Shown here piece by piece: positions 6,323 through 13,286 of a stretch of DNA of 21,333 nt. The number at the start of each line of letters is the position of its first letter. The first letter of the stretch is position 1. A model generated the notes under the pieces. That model saw only the letters and a program-made list of their open reading frames with translations. It did no database searches and was not told where the DNA came from. The DNA is taken from NCBI GenBank assembly GCA_040307715.1, contig JAWRJC010000043.1, positions 1 through 21,333 of the forward strand. The letters run 5' to 3'. A program made the translations under genes and the position numbers. The stretch is from RUG13615 sp040307715. Lineage in GTDB: Bacteria > Bacillota > Clostridia > Peptostreptococcales > Anaerovoracaceae.

Positions 6323-7369
6323 ATGAAATTTGACTTTGCGATAGGCAACCCGCCGTACCAAGAAATGAAAGAAGGAACATCTGATAGTCCGGTTTATAAC
6401 GACTTTATGGACGCAGCATATACAGTGGCAGAAAAAGTCGAATTGATAACACCGGCGAGGTTCCTTTTCGATGCCGGGAAAACGCCGAAGGCATGGAATG
6501 AGAAAATGCTTAATGATGAACACTTCAAAGTGTTAGAGTTTGAGCAAGATAGTTCTAAAGTTTTTGCTAACACGGATATCAAAGGTGGTGTGGCAGTAAC
6601 TTATCGTGACAACAAGAAACAATTTGGAGCAATAGAAGTTTTTACATCCTTCAAAGAGCTCAATAGTATTCGCGAAAAAATAGTTTCTGATAAAGGGTTT
6701 AAACCATTTAGTGAATTGGTATTTGCGCCCGAGAGCTATAAGTTCAATGAAACTCTACATGAAGACTATCCAAACCTTAGGTATAAGAAAGAAAACGGAG
6801 TGGAAAAAGGCGTTTTGAGCAAGGGACACGACTACGATGTTGTAACAAATATCTTCACAAAACTGCCTGAGGTCTTTTCTGATAACAGAACGCAAACAAA
6901 ACAATGTGGCTTTGTTGGGTTAATAGGCAATCGCAGATACACTAAGTGGATAGATGAAAAATATATCCGCCCTCATGAGAACCTTGGAAAGTATAAAGTG
7001 ATACTTCCGAAAGCGAATGGAAGCGGTGCTATCGGGGAAGTACTAAGTACACCCCTTATCGGGGAACCTCTTATCGGGCATACCCAATCCTTTATAAGTA
7101 TCGGTGCATTTGAAACAAAGGGGGAAGCAGTTGCGGCTTTGAAATATATCAAAACGAAGTTTGCAAGAGCTGCTCTCGGCATATTAAAAATAACACAAGA
7201 TAACAAAAGAAAAGTATGGAGATATGTTCCGCTGCAGGACTTCACCGACAAGTCCGACATCAACTGGAACGTATCGATCGCGAACATCGATAAACAGCTC
7301 TATAAGAAATACAACCTGACAGAAGAAGAAATCAACTTCATCGAGACACACGTAAAGGAGATGGAATAA
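6323..7369 (+). CDS. Catalytic/target-recognition half of the adenine methyltransferase (Eco57I-like, NPPY)
   Basis: The 348-residue protein begins MKFDFAIGNPPYQEM, so the catalytic motif IV NPPY (9-12) is almost at its N-terminus. ELITPARFLFDAGKTPKAWN (40-59) and DIKGGVAVTY (85-94) are typical of Eco57I-type methylases. It lacks motifs X and I, so it must pair with a SAM-binding partner. The region from about residue 60 to 300 should be the target-recognition domain. Its DNA (about 6500-7200) is clearly AT-richer than both ends of the gene, suggesting exchange of the specificity segment. It starts directly after the upstream TAG with GGGAG nearby. Its TAA overlaps the next ATG by one base, so translation is probably coupled. 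Confidence 0.88.
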   Translation: MKFDFAIGNPPYQEMKEGTSDSPVYNDFMDAAYTVAEKVELITPARFLFDAGKTPKAWNEKMLNDEHFKVLEFEQDSSKVFANTDIKGGVAVTYRDNKKQFGAIEVFTSFKELNSIREKIVSDKGFKPFSELVFAPESYKFNETLHEDYPNLRYKKENGVEKGVLSKGHDYDVVTNIFTKLPEVFSDNRTQTKQCGFVGLIGNRRYTKWIDEKYIRPHENLGKYKVILPKANGSGAIGEVLSTPLIGEPLIGHTQSFISIGAFETKGEAVAALKYIKTKFARAALGILKITQDNKRKVWRYVPLQDFTDKSDINWNVSIANIDKQLYKKYNLTEEEINFIETHVKEME

Positions 7370-10300
7370 TGCAGGCTCCGAAAATCAAGACAACAGAGAA
7401 AGTAGTTCCGATGATCTACGCATATACCACTCCTGAAATCGCAAGACATGACGGGTGGACGAAGATCGGTTACACCGAGCAGGACGTTGAGAAGAGAATC
7501 GGGCAGCAGACAAACACAGCGGACGTTACATATAACCTTGAATGGAAAGGGAACGCTGTATTTGATGATGGATCCGGCGAGACATTTAAGGATACAGACT
7601 TTCATTCCTACATGAGAAAGAACGGTGTCGAGCAGGAAGAAGGCAAGAACAACGAATGGTTCCACATTACAGGCCCTGCCTCGAGGAACATGTTCTACGA
7701 TTTTCGTTCTGACCACGGTATCCTCAAGAACGTACCGACAGTCAAGCCTTATACGCTCAGAAAAGAGCAGGAAATGGCTGTTGCTAAGACACTTAAATAT
7801 AAAGATGCCCACGAAAACGGCGAGTTTCTTTGGAATGCAAAACCGAGATTCGGAAAAACGCTTGCGGTCTACGACTTCTGCAAACGGGCGGGGGCTAAAA
7901 CGGTGCTGGTCGTTACGAACAGACCGGCGATCGCAAACTCGTGGTATCAGGATTATATGCAGTTTATGGGGCCACAGTCCGGATACTGCTTTGTCAGTGA
8001 AGTAAGCGCACTTAAAGGCCGTAAGGGCGTGATGTCAAGATCGGACTACATCAACGCGGTCACAAAAGCAGATGGGCCCAAGGGCTGCATCGAGTTTGTC
8101 AGTCTGCAGGACATGAAGGGTTCGATGTACTTCAGTACGAACGGCATTGACAAACTCGTTGAAGTTGCAAACATGACATGGGATGTACTGGTCATCGACG
8201 AGGCCCACGAAGGCGTAGACACGTACAAGACGGACGTCGCGTTTGACCGCATCAAAAGACACTTCACGCTCCATCTTTCCGGCACACCGTTCAAGGCACT
8301 TGCCAACAGCAAGTTCCCGGACGATGCGATCTTCAACTGGACATATGCAGACGAACAGAAAGCAAAAGAAGAATGGGACGAGTCTCAGGAGACCGAGAAC
8401 CCGTATGCAGTGCTTCCGCAGCTTAATCTGTTCACGTATCAGATGTCCGAGATCGTAAGGGAGGAACTGAAAAGAGGCATTGAGATCCAGGGCGAGACAG
8501 AAGAATACGCCTTCGACCTCAACGAGTTCTTTAGAACGAACAATGGAAAGTTTGTTTATAGCAGCTCGGTCGACAAGTTCCTTGATGCTCTGACGATGCA
8601 GAAGAAGTTTCCGTTCTCCACTGAGGATCTGCGCAGCGAACTCAAGCATACGTTCTGGCTTCTTGACAGAGTAGACAGCGCAAGAGCGCTTGCAAAGAAG
8701 CTGCAGGAACATCCTGTGTTCAAGGATTATGAGATCATTCTCGCGGCGGGCGATGGCAAGATCGATGATGCCGATGAAAGCGAACGCTCATACGACAAGG
8801 TCGTTGATGCTATAAAGAAGCATGAGAAGACCATTACACTCTCTGTAGGTCAGCTCACTGTAGGCGTTACGATCCCTGAGTGGACAGGTGTGCTGATCCT
8901 TTCCAACATCAAGAGCCCGGCGCTTTACATGCAGGCTGCGTTCCGTGCACAGAACCCGTGCCTGTTTACAGATGGTTCGTCCTTCTTCCGCAAGGAAAAC
9001 GCTTACGTCTTCGACTTTGACCCGGCGAGAACGCTGACGATCTACGAAGAGTTTGCTAACGACCTTACTGCTGGCACAGCGGCAGGAAGAGGCAGCCTTG
9101 ACGACCGCAAGGATAACATCAAAACGCTCCTCAACTTCTTCCCGGTCATCGGTGAAGATGAAGATGGCGAACTGATCGAACTTGATGCTGAAAAGGTCCT
9201 GACGATTCCGAGAAAGATCCGCTCTGTGGAAGTCGTAAGAAGAGGCTTCATGAGCAACTTCCTGTTCCAGAATATCTCCCAGGTATTCGGAGCACCGCAG
9301 GAAGTCATGAAGATCATCGAGAAGTTCGAACCGCCTAAAGAGAGCAAAGGCGATGTCCACCTTGCACCGGAAGTGGAAAAAGATCTCTTCATCAATAAGG
9401 ATGGTGAAGTGGATCCGCCGGACGAATACGTCGTAGGAACGGCTGCGGAAATCTTTGGTGATAAAATCACCGATGTCACGACTGCCGTGACGGAGACTGT
9501 GGAAAGAGCAGAGACCGAGCAGACAACTCCTAAGAACGCTGCAGAAGAGCTGAAAGAAGCTGTCCGCAGCATAGTCAGAGAAGATGTCGTAGACAAGGTC
9601 AAAGATACTTACGCCGGACAGATCAAGGCATCTGATGAGAGACGCATCGAGCGCCAGATCAATGAAAAGACAGACCGCGCGATCGACAAGCAGTTTACGG
9701 ACCACGAGATCGAAAAAGGCATCATCGAAAAGCAAAGAGAAGAAGCCATGCAGGCTCGTCACGAGACTGGCAGAACGACCGAAGATATCGATAGAGAATT
9801 TGATGCCAAGCAGGAAGAAGAGAAGAAGGCCTTCCAGGATAAACTGAATGCAGCGATCACGACAGCGGTCGAAGAGCAGAAAAAGGAAGCTGTTAAGACC
9901 GTTGAGAAGACCATCAAGGAAAAGGAAAAGAGAACGATCGAAGACGGCATCAGAGACCATCTTCGCGGCTTCTCAAGAACGATTCCGTCGTTCCTCATGG
10001 CATATGGCGAAAATGAAGTGACGCTTGCAACGTTCGATGGCATCGTGCCGGGCGGCGTATTCAAAGAGGTCACCAGCATCACGCTTGACGAGTTCCGGTT
10101 CCTTCGCGACGGCGGTGACTATACGGATGATGAAACGGGTGAAGAAAAGCACTTTGCTGGACAGCTCTTCGATCCGGTGGTCTTCGATGACTCGGTAAAA
10201 GAGTTCCTGTCTCTTAAAAAGAAGCTTGCGAACTATTTCGACGAGAAAGCCATTGAAGATATCTTCGATTACATCCCGCCGCAGAAGACCAACCAAATCT

Positions 10301-10683
10301 TCACTCCGAAAATGGTTGTAAAGCGCATGGTAGACAGCCTCGAAGAAGAGAACCCCGGATGCTTCGATGACCCAGATAACACCTTCATTGACCTCTATAT
10401 GAAGTCTGGACTTTACATCACGGAAATCGTAAAAAGGCTCTTCCAGAGCGAGAGAATGAAACAGCTGTTCCCGGATGACAAAGCACGGCTCAGGCATATC
10501 TTTGAGAAGCAGGTCTATGGACTGGCACCGACGGAGATCATCTACAAGATCGCTGTCAGTTTCATCCTTGGCTTCTCGGAAGACGCTGGAGTGGAAAAGC
10601 ATAACCTCAGGAAAGCAGATGCACTTCCTTATGCAAAAGAGGGACGGCTGCAGGAACTGCTCGACGAACTGTTTGGCGAGTGA
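7369..10683 (+). CDS. GIY-YIG nuclease / SF2 helicase fusion with C-terminal half-methyltransferase module
   Basis: A 1104-residue multidomain protein. Residues about 15-105 form a GIY-YIG domain of the T5orf172/MUG113 type: IYAYT, WTKIGYT (30-36), R43, and a candidate metal-binding E96 in NNEWFHI. Residues about 125-560 are an SF2 ATPase: Walker A NAKPRFGKTLA (156-166), DEAH (277-280), SGTP (304-307), and a motif VI-like QAAFRAQNP (522-530). Residues about 705-860 are highly charged and probably coiled coil. Residues about 970-1104 resemble the front of an N6-adenine methyltransferase: motif X QIFTPKMVVKRMVD (976-989), motif I-like FIDLYMKSGLYITEIV (1006-1021), then VYGLAPTEIIY (1049-1059). 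The protein ends without NPPY. This is the likely restriction subunit: DNA translocation plus cleavage. AAAGGAG precedes the ATG. A start at 7411 (MIYAY) is possible but less well placed. Confidence 0.88.
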   Translation: MQAPKIKTTEKVVPMIYAYTTPEIARHDGWTKIGYTEQDVEKRIGQQTNTADVTYNLEWKGNAVFDDGSGETFKDTDFHSYMRKNGVEQEEGKNNEWFHITGPASRNMFYDFRSDHGILKNVPTVKPYTLRKEQEMAVAKTLKYKDAHENGEFLWNAKPRFGKTLAVYDFCKRAGAKTVLVVTNRPAIANSWYQDYMQFMGPQSGYCFVSEVSALKGRKGVMSRSDYINAVTKADGPKGCIEFVSLQDMKGSMYFSTNGIDKLVEVANMTWDVLVIDEAHEGVDTYKTDVAFDRIKRHFTLHLSGTPFKALANSKFPDDAIFNWTYADEQKAKEEWDESQETENPYAVLPQLNLFTYQMSEIVREELKRGIEIQGETEEYAFDLNEFFRTNNGKFVYSSSVDKFLDALTMQKKFPFSTEDLRSELKHTFWLLDRVDSARALAKKLQEHPVFKDYEIILAAGDGKIDDADESERSYDKVVDAIKKHEKTITLSVGQLTVGVTIPEWTGVLILSNIKSPALYMQAAFRAQNPCLFTDGSSFFRKENAYVFDFDPARTLTIYEEFANDLTAGTAAGRGSLDDRKDNIKTLLNFFPVIGEDEDGELIELDAEKVLTIPRKIRSVEVVRRGFMSNFLFQNISQVFGAPQEVMKIIEKFEPPKESKGDVHLAPEVEKDLFINKDGEVDPPDEYVVGTAAEIFGDKITDVTTAVTETVERAETEQTTPKNAAEELKEAVRSIVREDVVDKVKDTYAGQIKASDERRIERQINEKTDRAIDKQFTDHEIEKGIIEKQREEAMQARHETGRTTEDIDREFDAKQEEEKKAFQDKLNAAITTAVEEQKKEAVKTVEKTIKEKEKRTIEDGIRDHLRGFSRTIPSFLMAYGENEVTLATFDGIVPGGVFKEVTSITLDEFRFLRDGGDYTDDETGEEKHFAGQLFDPVVFDDSVKEFLSLKKKLANYFDEKAIEDIFDYIPPQKTNQIFTPKMVVKRMVDSLEEENPGCFDDPDNTFIDLYMKSGLYITEIVKRLFQSERMKQLFPDDKARLRHIFEKQVYGLAPTEIIYKIAVSFILGFSEDAGVEKHNLRKADALPYAKEGRLQELLDELFGE

Positions 10684-10693
10684 GGTGATAAAA

Positions 10694-10888
10694 ATGCCTA
10701 GAGCAAAAAAAGATGCTAAGAATCTGAACATCAAACTTGACCGCACTATCCACGAACGGCTGGACCAGTTCTGTGAAGAGAACGGCATGTCTAAAACGTA
10801 TGCTATAGAAAAAATCTTAAAGAAGTTCTTTGACGAGTATTCTGAGATTCCGAGTGATGAGAAAAACGAAAAGGAGAGAACCTACTGA
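10694..10888 (+). CDS. Small ribbon-helix-helix DNA-binding protein
   Basis: This 64-residue protein has the ribbon-helix-helix layout: a basic N-terminus (MPRAKKDAK), a beta strand NLNIKLDRTIHERL, then two helices (RLDQFCEENG, then SKTYAIEKILKKFFDEY) and an acidic tail. It fits CopG/Arc-like repressors, which bind DNA as dimers. It begins 10 bases after the helicase stop, with its AGGTGAT ribosome binding site overlapping that stop, so it is the last gene of the operon. The likely role is autoregulation, possibly at the inverted repeat 5310-5331. No toxin gene is next to it, so an antitoxin role is less likely. The longer frame opening at 10475 lies inside the helicase gene and is not used. 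Confidence 0.78.
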   Translation: MPRAKKDAKNLNIKLDRTIHERLDQFCEENGMSKTYAIEKILKKFFDEYSEIPSDEKNEKERTY

Positions 10889-10941
10889 CATCTATAGTAA
10901 GAACAAATACCTTTCGCGTTTGATTTGAGCCAAAGTATAAG

Positions 10942-10970
10942 AAAACAGCGCCCGTAGAAGGCGCTGTTTT
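10942..10970. terminator. Bidirectional terminator between convergent operons
   Basis: AAAACAGCGCC / GGCGCTGTTTT: an 11-bp perfect stem with a 7-base loop, flanked by A and T tracts. It ends the restriction-like operon on the plus strand and the small-protein operon on the minus strand. Confidence 0.85.
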
Positions 10971-11021
10971 CGTGTTTAAGAGGTTTTTGGAAAGGTAAAG
11001 GGTTCTTTACAGGCTGTGGAA

Positions 11022-11426
11022 TCAAGCCACATACCTGGCATCGATTTCCCGCAGTTCTTCTTTTGCTCTGTCGACGTATCCGGCCATGCCAAGCAGCTTG
11101 GCTGCCAGACGGGCGTCGGCAAACTCCTGAGCAGAGATGACATTCTCAATGCCGGCATTATGAAGTACCCTGTAGGCAATGTATCTTGGGAGCTCATAGT
11201 CAGCCTCGAGGGCATCAAGCACAGCTGTCAGAAAAGTGACGTGCTCGCTCACACAAGCGACGATATCATAGTTGCAATCGAGAAGCAGCACCGTGGCGAT
11301 AAAGTCGCTGCCCTCGGCGATCAGTTTGAGCGCCAGAGTGAGCTGGTAATTAGTCATCTTGCGTTCAGCGTACTCGTATGCCTCTTCCGGGCATGCGCTC
11401 AATGGCTTTTTGGTTTCGTTTCCCAT
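11022..11426 (-). CDS. Hypothetical helical protein, 134 residues
   Basis: I recognise no family. The protein looks all-alpha and soluble, with a cysteine/valine-rich centre (ATVLLLDCNYDIVACVSEHV, about 44-63) and a C-terminal helix (AKLLGMAGYVDRAKEELREI). It is the last of four genes on this strand. AAAGGAGA lies just upstream of its ATG, inside the 3' end of the preceding gene, whose TAG is one base away, so translation is tightly coupled. Unlike the three genes before it, it lacks the EEALxIL-LTPDD C-terminal signature, so it is probably a partner and not a further paralogue. Confidence 0.7.
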   Translation of the reverse strand: MGNETKKPLSACPEEAYEYAERKMTNYQLTLALKLIAEGSDFIATVLLLDCNYDIVACVSEHVTFLTAVLDALEADYELPRYIAYRVLHNAGIENVISAQEFADARLAAKLLGMAGYVDRAKEELREIDARYVA

Positions 11427-11427
11427 G

Positions 11428-11805
11428 CTATTCTCCTTTCATGTCATCTGGTGTAAGGGACCGTAAGATTTCGAGAGCTTCTTCTTCAGAAAGTCTGTCG
11501 AAACCGTAGGGCTCATTATCAAGAAGGTCTTCGTACATATCGCGAAGCTGATCGGCAAGATCAAACCTTCCGCGCTCTTCGCATTTATTGATGAGCTTTA
11601 TGATCTCGTTCACCCTGGCTTTTTCGGACGGTTTGCCATTGATGATCCTCCACTCCTTAGGCGTAAAGCCTTCTTTATAGGCTGCAATCCTGTCCGCGGT
11701 CTGCTTTCTGACTGCGGCTTTCTGCTTATCGAATTCGCCGGGCTCCGGTACGATCCGATGGGCATAATTGGCGATTCTGATCCAGTAGGGAGTGGATTTT
11801 TTCAT
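11428..11805 (-). CDS. Hypothetical protein, LTPDD-motif paralogue A (125 residues)
   Basis: I know no family for this protein. It is basic to neutral, soluble and probably helical. It opens MKKSTPYWIRIANYAHRIVP, has a central GFTPKEWRIINGK, a helical segment around INKCEERGRFDLADQLRDMY, and ends EEALEILRSLTPDDMKGE. The next gene upstream shares all four landmarks. Its ATG overlaps the TAA of that gene by one base (TAATG), with AAAGGAAT upstream. The first 35 bp of coding sequence match the neighbour's at 33 positions, indicating recent duplication or gene conversion. It may act as a complex with its neighbours; the function is unknown. Confidence 0.72.
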   Translation of the reverse strand: MKKSTPYWIRIANYAHRIVPEPGEFDKQKAAVRKQTADRIAAYKEGFTPKEWRIINGKPSEKARVNEIIKLINKCEERGRFDLADQLRDMYEDLLDNEPYGFDRLSEEEALEILRSLTPDDMKGE

Positions 11806-12185
11806 TAGGGTTTATTCCTTTCTTTGAGATCGTCCGGGGTGAGATCCTCCAGGATGTCGAGAGCTTCTTCCTTAGGAAGCCTGTCGATGTGGTAGGGATC
11901 CTCATAGAGATACTCATACATATCGCGAAGCTTGTCTGCGATGTCGAACCGCCCGTAGTCTTCAGCCTTGTTGATGAGTTTGGTGACTTCGGTCGTTCTG
12001 ATGTTGTGGGCTCGTTCGCCGTTAATGATTTCCCATTCCTTGTTAGTGAAGCCTTCTACATAGCCTGCACTTCTTCTTGCGCTGATTTTCGCATTATTGA
12101 GGCGGATTGTTTCATGACTGTCTGACGGAACGATGCGGTGTGCGCCGTCGGCGATCCTGATCCAGTAGGGAGCGGATTTTTTCAT
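11805..12185 (-). CDS. Hypothetical protein, LTPDD-motif paralogue B (126 residues)
   Basis: Close relative of the gene immediately downstream. It opens MKKSAPYWIRIADGAHRIVP, has GFTNKEWEIINGE in the middle, then INKAEDYGRFDIADKLRDMY, and ends EEALDILEDLTPDDLKE plus a short basic tail. There is no signal peptide, membrane segment or recognisable enzyme motif. Translation probably starts at ATG 12185-12183, with AAAGG about 13 bases upstream. The gene upstream stops 4 bases before its start, so the four genes read as one operon. The conserved C-terminus in otherwise divergent copies suggests that end binds a common partner. Confidence 0.72.
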   Translation of the reverse strand: MKKSAPYWIRIADGAHRIVPSDSHETIRLNNAKISARRSAGYVEGFTNKEWEIINGERAHNIRTTEVTKLINKAEDYGRFDIADKLRDMYEYLYEDPYHIDRLPKEEALDILEDLTPDDLKERNKP

Positions 12186-12189
12186 AAAG

Positions 12190-12468
12190 CTACTTATTTT
12201 CCTTTAGGTCATCCGGCGTGAGAGCATCAAGGATGGCAAGAGCTTCTTCTTCTGTCGGTTCACCAGGCACGGAAGGGTGAAAGAGATCACCGTAAATGGT
12301 GTAGATGTACTCGGCCAGATCATAGAACCCGTAGTCGAGCGCTTTGTCGATCAGTCTTGAGATGTCGATGTCAGTAAGAGGATAGCGGTATCTTTGACGG
12401 ATGATCGCTTTTTCACGTCCAGTGAAGAAGCTTTCGTACCGGGACAGGTCGATTCCGATTTTTTCCAT
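12190..12468 (-). CDS. Hypothetical protein, short LTPDD-motif paralogue C (92 residues)
   Basis: First gene of the minus-strand operon and a shorter relative of the next two. It lacks the YWIRI-AHRIVP opening. It keeps the helical core (SRLIDKALDYGFYDLAEYIY) and the C-terminal EEALAILDALTPDDLKENK. A TGxEKAII segment (FFTGREKAIIRQRY) sits where the others have GFT-KEW-IING. GAGG upstream of the ATG at 12468-12466 supports the start. The promoter should lie in 12469-12560, but I see only weak candidates. Function unknown. Confidence 0.7.
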   Translation of the reverse strand: MEKIGIDLSRYESFFTGREKAIIRQRYRYPLTDIDISRLIDKALDYGFYDLAEYIYTIYGDLFHPSVPGEPTEEEALAILDALTPDDLKENK

Positions 12469-12627
12469 GATGTGGTCCTCACGCAGGTCACAATATCTTC
12501 TGCAAAAAGTTTATCGCAAGTGCCATCAACTTTTCAGCAGATAGGAGCAAATCGGGTTCTCAAAAGGGGGTGAAACAACCAAAACAACTTTTACACACAT
12601 TCTTTAAATATTGTTAATTATATGTCA

Positions 12628-12646
12628 ATCAACTCTGGATTTAACA
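12628..12646 (-). repeat. Inverted partial copy of the 31-bp repeat
   Basis: ATCAACTCTGGATTTAACA is the reverse complement of the last 19 bases of the 1758-1788 and 1824-1854 repeats, with two mismatches. It lies just outside the minus-strand operon and about 20 bp before the ruvC promoter, at the opposite end of the accessory island. Confidence 0.5.
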
Positions 12647-12666
12647 TATCCATCTTCCGCACAGCA

Positions 12667-12695
12667 TTTACAAACATATGTTCTTATGCTATACT
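12667..12695 (+). promoter_or_regulatory. ruvC operon promoter with SOS-box-like operator
   Basis: TTTACA (12667-12672) and TATACT (12690-12695) are 17 bp apart. The spacer region contains CAAACATATGTTCT (12671-12684), matching the LexA box CGAACRNRYGTTYC except at position 2 and the last base. LexA bound there would occlude the promoter, consistent with SOS control of ruv genes in other Gram-positives. The leader to the ATG at 12760 is about 60 bases. Confidence 0.72.
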
Positions 12696-12759
12696 CGAGA
12701 TGCACAGGATCACTCTGCAGCCGGTTTCCAGGCTGACCGTATCAGGTGCGGAGGGAATT

Positions 12760-13275
12760 ATGCGGATATTGGGACTCGATCCCGGCTATGCCATCCTTGG
12801 ATGGGGCGTACTGGATTTCAATAAAGGCAAGTTCAGACCGGTGGCGTACGGATCGGTGACGACAGAAGCGGGGGAGCCGATGCCTGCAAGGCTGGGCAAA
12901 CTTTATGCATCTGTCATGGAGATCATCGCAGAGTACGAGCCGGAGGTCGCGGCTATCGAGGAACTTTTCTTCAACCGCAACGTCACGACCGCCATCATGG
13001 TTGGCGAAGCACGGGGCGTTGCTATCTTGGCATGCAATAATTCCGGCATCGATCTGGCGGAGTATACACCGGGCCAGATCAAGCAGGCGGTCACCGGTTA
13101 CGGCAAGGCGGAGAAAAAGCAGGTCCAGTTCATGGTCAAGTCTCTGCTGGGGCTGAAAGAAGTTCCAAAGCCGGACGACACGGCAGATGCGGTCGCCGCG
13201 GCGATCTGCCACGGGTTCAGCGCCCAGGGCGCGGCGAACAGCCGGCTGTCGGAACTCATCGCGAAAGCAAAGTAA
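12760..13275 (+). CDS. ruvC: Crossover junction endodeoxyribonuclease RuvC
   Basis: RuvC resolves Holliday junctions by paired strand cleavage on the RuvAB complex. The protein of 171 residues is of normal size. The acidic active-site residues are present: D7 in ILGLDPG, E67 in AIEELFF, and D140/D143 in KPDDTADAVAAAICH. I chose ATG at 12760, which has GGAGGG upstream and begins with the family N-terminus MRILGLDPG. The frame is open from 12622, but those 46 extra codons cover the promoter and SOS box. ruvA follows after 11 bp. Confidence 0.97.
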   Translation: MRILGLDPGYAILGWGVLDFNKGKFRPVAYGSVTTEAGEPMPARLGKLYASVMEIIAEYEPEVAAIEELFFNRNVTTAIMVGEARGVAILACNNSGIDLAEYTPGQIKQAVTGYGKAEKKQVQFMVKSLLGLKEVPKPDDTADAVAAAICHGFSAQGAANSRLSELIAKAK

Positions 13276-13286
13276 AGGAAAAGAGT

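Noticed and set aside
5330..6523. 397-codon minus-strand frame
   Set aside because: Antisense to the methylase halves; cysteine/histidine/phenylalanine-rich composition typical of shadow frames, no ribosome binding site.
8788..9960. 390-codon minus-strand frame with apparent hydrophobic runs
   Set aside because: Mirror of the charged coiled-coil part of the helicase; the hydrophobicity is an artefact of reading GAA/AAG codons backwards.
10621..10640. LPY in the helicase C-terminus as a degenerate NPPY
   Set aside because: The context ADALPYAKEG matches the loop before motif IV in relatives, not the N/D-P-P-Y motif itself, and the protein ends soon after.
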